Origin: Vigna angularis
Lineage: Eukaryota > Streptophyta > Magnoliopsida > Fabales > Fabaceae
Length of the DNA: 64,000 bases
Reading direction: 5' to 3'
Assembly (NCBI RefSeq): GCF_016808095.1
Contig: NC_068974.1
Span: 14,384,001 to 14,448,000, forward strand
Under the pieces are notes generated by a model. That model saw nothing but the letters and a program-made list of their open reading frames with translations. It did no database searches and was not told where the DNA came from. The position numbers and the translations under genes are program-made. Positions within the stretch are counted from its first letter, which is position 1; the number at the start of each line of letters is the position of its first letter. This document shows positions 12,193-22,663 of this stretch, in pieces.

Positions 12193-12479
12193 TTTAGAAA
12201 CATATACATGGTCATGGCTTAAAGGTTTGACGCGTTGCAATCGCGAGTTGGGAACATTGAAGAACAACTGCAGCACATGCAAACCGGCTTTCATACCGAA
12301 CCTCGTACTAAGAAATGCTTGTTTAGGCTTTATTTTGTTCATTATAAACAATCATGTATTACAGTTCCAACTTCCGTAATTTAATGTTTTTAATTAATGA
12401 AGTGCTTTACAGTGTTTGTAATTCCCTCATTTTCGTCATTTAATATGTCATGCTTTATTTATCAAAAATACCAAGTTAC

Positions 12480-14935
12480 ATAACCATATAAACCCAAAGA
12501 TTAACTCAGTAGCAATGGACTTGTGTCTTAAACTGACAAATTTAGCCACTGGTCACCCAGGTCACCACAGTTGACTCCTTCAGTTGAACTTTGTGTACAA
12601 AACACAAAATTTTCTCGCGTAATCGTTTACCAGGGCCCTGTAAACAATTACCACATGCCTTTTTAAGGACCAGAACTCAACAGTTGCCCAACTTGGTGCC
12701 CTTACAAGCAATGATTGTTTCCCCACATAATGGAGTCAGCAAACATCACTCCCCACCATCTACTGCCACTAACACACCAAAGATTAACTCAATAGCACTA
12801 GACTTGTGTCTTAAGCTGACAAATTTTTGCACTGGTCACCCAGGTGACCACAACTGACTCCTTCAGTTGAACTTTCTGTACAAAACCAAGATTGCTCTCG
12901 CGTAATCGTTTACGAGGCCCATGTAAACGATTACCTCAATGCTTTTTTAGGACCACAACTCATAACTTGCCCAACTTGGTGCCCTTACAAGCAATGATTA
13001 TTTCCCCACATCATGGGGTCAGCAAACATCATTTCCCACCATCTATGGCCACTAACACACCAAAGATTAACTCAGCAACACTGGACTTGTGTCCTAAGCT
13101 GACAAATTTTGGCACTGGTCACCCAGGTGACCACAGCTCACTTCTTTAGTTAAACTTTCTGTACAAAACAAAGATTTCTCTCACGTAATCGTTTACCAGG
13201 CCCCTGTAAACGATTACCACAGGCCTTTTTCAGGAGCAGAACTCAACACTTGCCCAACTTGGTGCCCTTACAAGCAATGATTGTTTCCCCACATCATGGG
13301 GTCAACAAACATCACTCCCCACCATATACTGCCACTAAGACAACAAAGATTAACTCAGTAACACTGCACTTGTGTCTTAAGCTGAAAAATTTTGGCACTG
13401 GTCACCCAGGTCACCACAGCTGACTCCTTCAGTTGAACTTTGTGTACAAAACACAGAATTTTCTCGCGTAATCGTTTACTAGGGCCCTATAAACGATTAC
13501 CACAGGCCTTTTTAAGGACCAGAACTCAACAGTTTCCCAACTTGGTGCCCTTACAAGCAATGATATTTTCCCCACATCATGGGGTCAGCAAACATCACTC
13601 CCCACCATCTACTGCCACTAACACACCAAAAATTAACTCAGTAGCACTAGACTTGTGTCTTAAGCTGACAAATTTTGGATCTAGTCACCCAGGTGACCAC
13701 AGCTGACTCCTTCAGTTGAACTTATTGTACAAAACCAAAATTGCTCTCGCATAATCGTTTACAAGGCCCATGTAAATGATTACTTTAGTGCTTTTTCAGG
13801 ACCAAAACTCATCACTGGCCCAACTTGGTGCCCTTACAAGCAATGATTGTTTCCCCACATCATGGGGTCAGCAAACATCACTTCCCACCATCTACTGCCA
13901 CTAACACACATATTAACTCAGTAGCACTAGACTTGTGTCTTAAGCTGACAAATTTTGGATCTAGTCACCCACGTGACCACAGCTGACTCCTTCAGTTGAA
14001 CTTATTGTACAAAACCAAGATTGCTCTCGCATAATCGTTTACAGGGCCCATGTAAATGATTACTTTAGTGCTTTTTCAGGACCAAAACTCATCATTGGCC
14101 CAACTTGGTTCCCTTACAAGCAATGATTATTTCCCCACATCATGGGGTTAGCAAACATCACTCCCCACCATTTACTGCTACTAAAACAGCAAAGATAAAC
14201 TCAGTACCACTACACTTGTGTCTTAAACTGACAAATTTAGGCATTGGTCACCCAGGTGACCACAACTGACTCCTTGAGTGTAACTTTCTGTATAAAACCA
14301 TGATTCCTGTCGCGTAATTGTTTACCAAACCCCTGTAAACGATTACAACAAGCCTTTTTCAAGAGCAGAACTCAGCAGTTGTCCAACTTGGTGCCCTTAC
14401 AAGCAATGATTGTTTCCCCACATCATGGGGTCAGCAAACATCACTTCCAACCATGTACAACCACTAAAACAACAAAGATTAACTCAGTAGCACTGGACTT
14501 ATGTCTTAAACTGACAAATTTAGGCACTGGTCACCCAAGGCACCACAGCTGACTCCTTCAGTTGACTTTCTATACAAAACACAGAATTCTCTCCCGTAAT
14601 CGTTTACCAGGCCCTAGTAAACGATTACCAGAGGCCTTTTTGAGGACCAAAACTCAACACTTGCCCAACTTGGTGCTCATACAAGCAATGATTGTTTCCC
14701 CACATCATGGGGTCAGCAAACATCACTTCCCACCATCTACGGCCACTATCACACCAAAGATTAACTCAGTAGCACTGGACTTGTGTCTTAAGGTGACAAG
14801 TTTTGGCACTGGTCACCCAGGTGACCACAGCTGACTCCTTCACTATAACTTTCTGTACAAAACCAAGATTCCTCTCGCGTAATCATTTACCAAACCCTTG
14901 TAAACGATTACCGCAGTCTTTTTTCCTGCACATCT
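12480..14935 (-). repeat. ~283-bp tandem array, inverted orientation
   Basis: About nine units of the repeat at 6110-7600, here in reverse complement (landmark ccccacatcatgggg every ~283 bases). Each unit holds the palindrome (near 12619, 12900, 13183, 13466, 13750, 14030, 14310, 14594 and 14877). Adjacent units 13630-13910 and 13910-14190 share private variants (cgcataatcg), which shows local duplication. The last unit decays into unique sequence near 14935-15060. Some units read through as 85-90-codon frames, but these are repeat filler. Confidence 0.9.
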
Positions 14936-15356
14936 CTCACCACTTCCCCTAACTTCCTTATTTTAAAAACAATGATTCGTGCAACCCTCATGGGGTCACC
15001 ACACTTGACTTTCCAAGCTCTAATGACACTTGAACACCGTAATGAACTCTACAGCACCGCATTTATGTTCCAAAGAAACCACTTATAATCGATCACTTCT
15101 ACGTTTTTGTGGTCCACAAATCGCACAAGTTAAATTCACTTCTTAAACCATTGCCTTCACTTCTTAAATCCTTATTCATCATAACACAGACAAGGTAAAA
15201 AATATTAAATTGTAGATAAAGTAATCATCCAACCTATATATAAACATTGTGTGTTATGATCTGTACACATATAAACATTGTCAAATTACAATTTGTACAT
15301 ATATAAACATTGTTCGTTACAATCAAAATTTGTACATATAAGCAATCCTACAACAT
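14936..15356. other. Spacer downstream of the right accessory gene
   Basis: Decayed array edge, then an AT-rich stretch with three copies of a short phrase (tataaacattgt near 15239, 15268 and 15302). It lies just past the stop of the minus-strand gene and probably holds its 3' UTR. No ORF. Confidence 0.45.
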
Positions 15357-17202
15357 TCAATATTCCGCTAGCGCTTCCATTCTTCTGATGTTGTCGTTGT
15401 CGAGGATCCACTCACATACATATTTCTTTCTAATTCCAAGCAAGTCCTCCTGAAACAAACATTTTGCACGTTACAATTTAACACAATCATCAATTACCTG
15501 TATACAGTGGTGTCTCTTACGTTGATTGCATTGTACAATTGCTCAACATCAATAGTACTGGTTGGATCACCAACAAAATTGCGCAATGGGGAGATCAGCA
15601 ATGGTACCACCTCCTGTTCATCATCATCACCATCATCATCAATTTCAATACAAACACTTTGATGATGACTTCCTGAAACTATCTCATATTCATGCGCAGT
15701 TTTATCGTCCCCTCCTACTTCATTAAATGCACCTACAGGGTCTTCAGCTGCTCCGCCAACACCTTCTTCTTCAAATCCACAATAATGTGCACCTACAGGC
15801 TCTTCATCACCTCCAACTTCAGGTGCTTCATCAAATCCAACTTCAGGTGCTTCATCAAGTCCACCACCAACTTCTTCATCGGTACCACATGCGCCTTCTT
15901 CATTCAAGATTGGAGTTTGACAAATTTCAAATAACTCCCTCGTAAGAACTCCAATCTTGGCATTCAATGCTATGATATCTAGGTTTTTTTTCATAATTCT
16001 CTCCTCGGCACATGCTTCTCATGTGCCGTCATCAGAGCTTTCATCATCATCTTCGTCAACCCTGGATCGTTCAGCAACCGATCCTTCACCCATCCCTCCG
16101 TCATCCATGTGGAAAGCAGCATGGATTTCGGGCAAATGTCGATCTTCCTTTCTTACATACCACTCCAGATTTAACTACACCAAACACACACAACAAAATT
16201 TGTCAAATACAACAATCAATATTTACAAAAAACATATAACAAAGGTTGAAAGACTAACATCTCTGGTCTGAAAGATATGTTCAATTTTTTGGGTCCTTGA
16301 ATTATACGGGAACCATCACAATATGCGCGGGAACATCCTATGAGAAGCATAACCATGCAAAGAAAGTATTTCAACCGCCCAAGCCTACAATATCAAAATA
16401 TTATTTAATGACACCTGTTTTACAATGTTCTCCATTCCATTAACATAAAAACTAAAAATCAAGTTACCTGCAAAACGGCCACATTGCCACTAAGACTGAG
16501 TGACTGCGCGATACCTCCTCTCATAATTTTCTTCATACATTTATTTAAATTATGTACAATATGTTTATGTACACCGGTACACCAATCGTATAGACACAAA
16601 TTGTCTAAGTCATCTAACACTGCACAAGGCATGTTACAAGCATGCCTTGACTTCCTAGGAAAATAAAAAACAACCAAGCAAACTAATATATATAACCTAC
16701 ATACTACATCAACCTATATGTTTTTATCATTCACAATCACATTAAACATGTCCGTCAAATCCTTCAAAGTGGTGGTTTTTGAATTAAACATTTCAGCAAC
16801 CAATCCAACTACTGATTCATCAAAGGGAATCTCTAAACCACCTATTTCTAAACATGTGGTCATGAACACATCAATAACAGAAAATGGCACCAATTGTTGA
16901 CTAACTCTAAAACTATTATCATGCCCGGCCCACCTGCACACCATCACCTTCAATAATTTCAAATTGACCTCCACAGGGCTTTCAATATTCAAACACCACC
17001 TAAATTGAGTCATCCTAATGCGCTCTACATGACCCTTTCCTAGTAAGCGATTCATTTCAATAATGATCGATGAGTCCATCGAGGTAAGCAGGCGCCACTA
17101 CACAAAATGATGATAACTTTATTAATAACTAAAATTATCAGGATAACACAATCTATAAAAAAGAATTAAATTTTATCTTACAGTTCGTTTTTGGGCTTCC
17201 AT
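15357..17202 (-). pseudogene. DUF1985-like MULE accessory gene (right copy)
   Basis: Six exons fit with matching phase: 17182-17202 (MEAQKRT), 17097 to about 16714, 16654-16468, about 16383 to 16258, 16174-15521 and 15449-15357 (stop TGA). The first two coding blocks align in layout with the left copy: a short first exon, then the DUF1985-like domain (TQFRWCLNIESPVEVNLK, VCRWAGHDN). A FPRIL motif falls at the same relative place as FPRILHWMN in the left gene. The C-terminal half is acidic, with DEAPEVG repeats. In-frame stops occur after FPRIL and after SSDDGT (near 16036). It points inwards, mirror-wise to the gene at 4352. No Ulp1 catalytic motif is visible. Confidence 0.6.
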
Positions 17203-17734
17203 TGCACATGCACTAACAAAACAACAATTCACACTCGTTAAATCATTACGGTTACTGAAACACCAAAACGCCAATGTACAAAATAGAGTTAGGGTTCGGG
17301 CATTTTGACTTACAACAAAAACACAACCACAACAACAAGGGAAAATAAGAATGCTCCACAACCACGTCGAAGAGACGGAAGTCCACAACAATGTTATGAC
17401 ACGCAAAACGGAACCAGGCTTCCAACGAGAGAGAACATACAAGGATAGATGACTCAACGACAGTGATCAAAGAACTCAAGACCGAATTCCACAACACTTT
17501 CACCAAACGCAAAATGGCACTAGGGTTCGAACGAGAGAGAAGATAGAACGATAGATCACACAACGACAGAGATGAAAGAAGTCCAGAGGTGAGAGCGAAA
17601 CTACGAAATACAAAACCGCGAAACCAAATTCGTAAACTTTCCCTTCCTATTTTGCCCTCCCTCTGATAATTTCTCTCTTCTTATTTTTAGTTAAATTTGG
17701 CCAATGCAAAGAAGCCACCTAGCGTTGTCAAATT
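17203..17734 (-). repeat. Right MULE terminal inverted repeat and leader
   Basis: Read on the minus strand, it starts with the ATTTGACAAC core shared with the left end and runs into a leader with two related segments (each starting near tctctctcgtt, around 17537 and 17420). The leader ends at the ATG at 17202. Both accessory genes thus seem to start from the terminal repeats, as MULE promoters usually do. Confidence 0.45.
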
Positions 17735-19560
17735 GTTGGAAAATAGTTGTTGTCAAAGAAACATTTTCCTTTTTCTTTAATTGACGCACCCTATTAGCAA
17801 CACACTTCTAATTTGTTTTATCTCAATGTGACCTTTCAACACCAAACTTCACCCCCTTCAAGTCACGTGAACCATCTTCCCACCATTCTTTCATTGTTTT
17901 CTTCTCAACATGCATCAACCTCCACCCTTTCTCTCTTCCATTTTTTTTTCTTCTCCACCTCTATGTAAAACATGCATACTTCAATCTTTTTTTTTCCTTT
18001 GCTTTCAAAGACCATCCCAAGCTTCTTCCTTCACGGTTTTTGGTCCACTTCCAGCACCTTTAATTTTCTTTGCCACTTTTACATCAACCAAGCCATGCTC
18101 ATCTCCTTCCCCCACTTTTAATCTTCTTCTTTCATGCACTTCTTCCATCCATGGTCAAGCTTTTTTCTCCTTCTCTTAAATTTATCAAACCCATGAACCC
18201 CAACTCACCAAAACCTCGCCTTCACTCTTCATCTTCTCATAACTCATTTCTTTCTATTCCAACAATAGAAGAGAAACTCTCAATTCCCTCCTACCCACAC
18301 TCTTGGTCAAAGAGTGTAGACGAGTACCCCTCAAAATATATAATTCATGCAAGACAATAATAACAAAGATACACACATTAAAGTCATGATTTTAAGTGTA
18401 CCCATGACACTTTTTCATACACAAGCAGCACCCCAAAGTGCCCAAACATGTGTACCCATTATAACAACATCACTTTTCATAAAATATAAACATGTATATA
18501 CCATTATATACCCCATATAATAGCAAAATGAAAATAAACATGTGAATACCCATTCTCCTTGCAACAACACATGAAACTTAAGCACAAAAGAAAAGAGCAT
18601 ACATCAACATGTTATTTTTAATCTCATCACAAAAGAAAGAAAGCATACAACAACATGTTATCTTCTACCCATCATACACCATGTTATATCCCAAGTTAAA
18701 CCCCTTACCTCTAGTTCCAAGCAAGCTTCCAAAGTCCTTAGGTTTCCTCCCTTCACTAGACTCCAAGCCCTTCTCTTCTCTAGGTTCCTCTTCAAATTAC
18801 GTCCCAAGCTCCAAACTAGGGTGACTCTTTTCTTCTCTCTCACCAACTTGGTTGCTCTCCAAAAGTGCCTCCATTAATGGTGATAAGTGGTAGTGTTAAA
18901 GTGCCTCCATAATATTAATTTAGGTAGCCTACAACTCTTATTAAATAGGTAACCTCCCAAGGAATTCAAAGTTCACTTATAATCTTTACAAAGCTAAGAG
19001 AAAGTGTGTCCAACATCCATGCAAAGTAGAAAATACACTACCCTGTAACCTTTCATGTAACCAACATAAAGGCACCACCTTTTCCCTTAAACTTTTCTCT
19101 TTCCTACACATTCACAAAATAATAAAATATTAATACCCCACTTACACTTTCTCTTTCCTCATAAAAGTAAGAAAACCAAAGAAAGAAAGAAGGCTTTGGA
19201 AAGCCATTCACGTTGCACACCAATTCTTCACGGCCAACCACATTTAATTCCCTCTTACCTCAATGTGGGACCCACATGTCAAGGTGGAAATTAAAAAGAG
19301 TTATGAGCCTTTTTTTGTCTTGAAAAGGTTTGAACTTAACACCAATCACACAACTCCTCCCATGCACACTCACAACAACCACTAAACCAAGCTCCATCCA
19401 TTGATATAATAACGCAAACAATTATATTTAAATATTCTTTCAACTTTTTTTGAAAATTAATATAAAACCAATATTAATTTAATTTTCTTCCCTTCCTTAA
19501 ATATTTCTTTTACATCACAATTTATTATTTAATACCACAAAATAAAATACTTAAAGTAAG
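17735..19560. other. Gene-free CT-rich stretch
   Basis: Similar in texture to bases 1-983, rich in cttctc, caccaa and aagaaag tracts. Frames of 60-96 codons near 17910-18360 are Ser/Pro/Phe-rich and show no domain or conserved start context. No gene, RNA or clear element end was recognised. Confidence 0.55.
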
Positions 19561-19567
19561 AAATCAT

Positions 19568-19612
19568 TACCGACGGCTTCTGGTTGTTTCCGAAAGATTA
19601 TGGCCGTCGGTA
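19568..19612. repeat. Perfect 10-bp inverted repeat
   Basis: TACCGACGGC (19568-19577) and GCCGTCGGTA (19603-19612) are separated by 25 bases and could form a stem-loop. It resembles subterminal hairpins of CACTA elements and lies 43 bases before a CACTA terminus, but the motif differs from the local ones. Confidence 0.6.
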
Positions 19613-19654
19613 GTGCCCTTCTTTTTTATTGAGAAATCTTGAAAGGTTTATAAT

Positions 19655-20180
19655 CACTAGTAAAAAATTGATCTATTACCGCGCACATTATGCATCGGTT
19701 AACCAGAACCCGAAGCACAATATTGCGCGGTAGCATTTTTGAAATTATATCGACAGTATAGGCCTCGATTGCAACAGAACCACGGCCGTATATACCCTTA
19801 GGCCACGGTTCTCCAAGGAACAACGACTTATAGTCCCTGCAAAATTCTGACATTCTCACCCAAGTCAGTCTGAAATCAGACCCACAGGGAATAGGCCTCG
19901 GATATGGGTGGAACCGCGGTCTATTATCCCTGCAAAATTCTGACATTCACACCTAAGTCAGTCTGAAATAAATTTGAAATTTATCAGACAGTCAGGGAAT
20001 AGGCCTCAGTTCTGGGGGGAACCGCGGTCTATTGTCCCTACAAAATTCTTGCATTCCCACCTAAGTTAGTCTGAAATAAATTTGAATTCAGACAGTCAGG
20101 GAATAGGCCTCGGTTGTGGGGGGAACCGCGGTCTATTATCCCTGCAAAATTCTGAAATTCCCTCCAAAGCAGTCCAGAAA
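19655..20180 (+). mobile_element. CACTA terminal fragment
   Basis: It starts with CACTAGTAAAAAA and, like the element at 1225, continues into a TTACCGCG / GCGGTAGCATTTT subterminal pattern. Three ~105-bp tandem units follow (from about 19888, 19995 and 20098), each with ggaataggcctc and aaccgcggtctatt. No right terminus was found. The sequence runs directly into the 5' part of a RING-H2 pseudogene near 20185. Confidence 0.7.
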
Positions 20181-20184
20181 TAAA

Positions 20185-20749
20185 TTTTGATGTCAAACTC
20201 TCCTACATCAACCAAGTTATTAGATTTCTCGAATGATTTTCTCTATTCTTTTCTTAATAAACTACCTCATTCGATCTTTCAAGTGTTGATTTCCCCTTTT
20301 TGTGTGGTGGTCAATTGTAGATGATGACTTTATAATCGAATTTGTGTTTCAGGGTCACCGCAACGCCCATAGTGGAAATTTAAGATTAGGTGAAGAAGAT
20401 GGCGATGTTTATATGTTTGATTCCATGAACTTGGATGGTAGCAACACGCAAAACAATGACGATAAAAGTTTAAGATCAAGCCAAGATAGTGTTTTGATCT
20501 TTTATTTCATGCAAAACAACTATGATTCTTTGACAAATCTTGAAAGATTTATAATTGAAGAAAAAACAGAAGATTCTTGCAGCATATGTCTTGAGGAACT
20601 TGCAATTGGATCAAGAGCAATTCGCATACCCCATCCATGTTCTCATATCTTTCATTACAGCTGCATCAAAAATGGCTTGACATCAATCATACTTGTCCTT
20701 TGTGTCGCAGGAACATATTACTTTTCAATACGCAATCTTTGTAACTAGG
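20185..20749 (+). pseudogene. RING-H2 gene copy, frameshifted
   Basis: The leader (from ctcctacatcaa), the leader-intron region and the coding part match the complete gene at 48470-49018. The initiator is lost: the exon runs from a gtggtggtcaattg context without ATG. The first half of the RING motif is kept (CSICLEEL, PCSHIFH). A run of five A near 20668, where the good copy has six, shifts the frame, so the last Cys-x2-Cys pair is lost. The flank after the stop is cut at 20749 by the 11-kb insertion and resumes at 31825. Confidence 0.9.
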
Positions 20750-21383
20750 TGTCGCAACCGGGATCGCGACGGGACGATGACCCGAAAAAGAAACGGGTTT
20801 CGAAAAAAGAGATTTGGAGTCGCCACCATAGTTTATTCTAGAAAACTACGGAAAAACCATAAAATGATAAGGCATGGTCTGCGAAGATGAGATTCTAAGT
20901 TCGGGAGTCGTTTACGTGTAGGGAAGGTGTTAGCACCCTACAATGCCTGCCCTAAGGCAGTACCTTTAACTAAATACGCGAATATGAATGTGGTTTTCAA
21001 AATGTTTAACTATCCCTTAAAATAAAACTATAAATAAACAAAATATATTTTTTTAGTTTTTTGCGCCCGACAAGGATTGACCTTGCTCCTACCTATTCTC
21101 ATTCAGAATGAGAAATCAGGGTTACGTAGTTCTTTTAGAAAACTGCTTGAAAATTTTGTTTTAAAATTGTTTGAGAGATTTGTTTGAGAAATGATTATGG
21201 ATAAATTTGGATTTTTGGGAAAGTGAACCTGATAAGGTCTAACCTTGCTCCTACGTATCTCCACTTTTGATGGAGAATCAAGAATCACGTAATTCTGGCT
21301 AGGAAAATTGTTTGCTTTGAAATTGTTGATGTTTTTGGTTTTTTGAATATTTTATATTTTTTGATGTAATATTTAGATTTTTT

Positions 21384-21655
21384 TGCGTAATGAGCACTAG
21401 GCGGATGCGTACGATTGCACGAGCACTCAGACCGCTTTTTTTTTGCTTTTTATTGTTTTGCGTAATGAGCACTAGGCTGATGCATACGATCGCACGAGCA
21501 CTCACACGGCTTTTTCCTTATTCTTTATTGTTTTTCGTGATGAGCACTAGGCTGATGCGTACGATCGCACGAGCACTCACACGGTTTTTTTTTGTTTATT
21601 TTATATTTATGGTAATGAGTACTAGGCTGATGCGTACGATCACACGAGTACTCAT
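21384..21655 (+). repeat. ~74-bp tandem repeat, four units
   Basis: Units begin near 21387, 21462, 21537 and 21612, each with gtaatgagcactaggctgat followed by a gcgtacgatcgcac stretch and a T-rich spacer. It lies inside the Ogre/Tat-type LTR. Frames across it encode repeated MSTRLMRTIARAL, which has no known function. Confidence 0.9.
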
Positions 21656-22309
21656 ACCGATATTTAGATCATTACATGTTTTTTTTTTAAAAAGTTTTTT
21701 AAAGTTTTATATAATTTTTTATTTTTTCTTTTGAAATTTTTTATATAAAACGAAACAAACAAATCCACTGAAACAAAGGGGTGAGGGTTATCTTACAAGG
21801 GAGTTACATGCAATAAAAAACCAAAGAATAAAGAAAAACATAAGAGAAAAAAGCCCAAAAGGAAAAAAGGGTGCAAAGATAAAAAAACCAGGAGTGCAAC
21901 TCGAAACTTCTTATCCAGGCCCGATAGGGGTGCATCAGCAAAGTTGGAGGTGCCAGAACTAAGATGAGCCCAATGCCCAAACCTCTTTTTTTTATTGTTT
22001 GCAGAAACGAAATGGGCTTCAGCCCAAATGAAAAGGGTGTGCGGGTGAGAAACAAGGGGTGCGTGAAGGAGAATAGTTTTTTTTAGTTTATTTTTATATA
22101 TATTTGTTTTTTTTTTATTTTGTTTTTTTTTTCTCTCTAAAAAAAGGAAAAAGGGACGGTACAGGTTTCTGCCTCCCATCTTCATTTGCTAAGTAGGACC
22201 AAAGTCTCTTTCCCACTGCCTGAGTCCAAAGGGGGCCAAGCTACTCCACGCACGCCCAAGCTTCCACTCGTTCGGCAACCATCATCGTCGACGAGGTTAG
22301 CCCTCCGTG

Positions 22310-22663
22310 TGTAAATGATCAGAGAAACGAGAAAGAGAAAACCAGAAAGAACAAACTGAAAATGAATTGTATTGAAAAGTTACGGAAATTACAATAAAAC
22401 AAAGTATTTATACAAGAAAAAAAGAAGAAACAACTAAGAAAAGTAAAACGCAGACCGAGCTACTTCCTAGACCGATCGTCCTAGAGTAGAGACGATCGAT
22501 AAAGAGCAGACAACTGAACCTGTCGAACGGAACGACCGATCGTCCAAGAGTCCTTACCGATCAGTGGTGACGATCGATAAAGAAAATGATTACAATCAAA
22601 CCGATCGTCCGAACAGTAATGACGAGCGTTAAGGACGACCGGTAATGTAAAAGGTCTCTATCA
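22310..22663 (-). repeat. Copia 3' LTR
   Basis: 354 bases, TG...CA in both readings. TATA-like TATAAATA on the minus strand at 22405-22412. It contains several CGATCG-centred motifs (accgatcgtcc type). The first three bases on the minus strand, TGA, also form the stop codon of the polyprotein. Confidence 0.95.

Larger units (their letters stand above)
984..17734. mobile_element. Large composite Mutator-like element (MULE)
   Basis: The limits are inferred from a degenerate inverted repeat that shares the 10-mer ATTTGACAAC at both ends (near 988 on plus, near 17724-17733 on minus). Contents from left to right: a nested CACTA derivative, a plus-strand DUF1985-like gene, a plus-oriented 283-bp repeat array, a FAR1-type MULE transposase, a transposon-associated ORF, an inverted 283-bp array, and a minus-strand DUF1985-like gene. 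Multi-gene MULEs with accessory DUF1985/Ulp1-type genes are known in plants. The symmetric layout seen here is unusual. All genes carry stops or frameshifts, so the copy is not autonomous now. No clean 9-bp target duplication was found, so the exact ends are uncertain. Confidence 0.55.

Noticed and set aside
15692..16271. Plus-strand frames over the right accessory gene
   Set aside because: Complement of the acidic repeat region of the minus-strand gene.
17910..18360. Two Ser/Pro-rich frames
   Set aside because: Low complexity, overlapping in different frames, no homology pattern.
17735..19560. Possible second MULE or promoter island
   Set aside because: An extra tttgacaac phrase lies near 17752, but no partner end or ORF was found.
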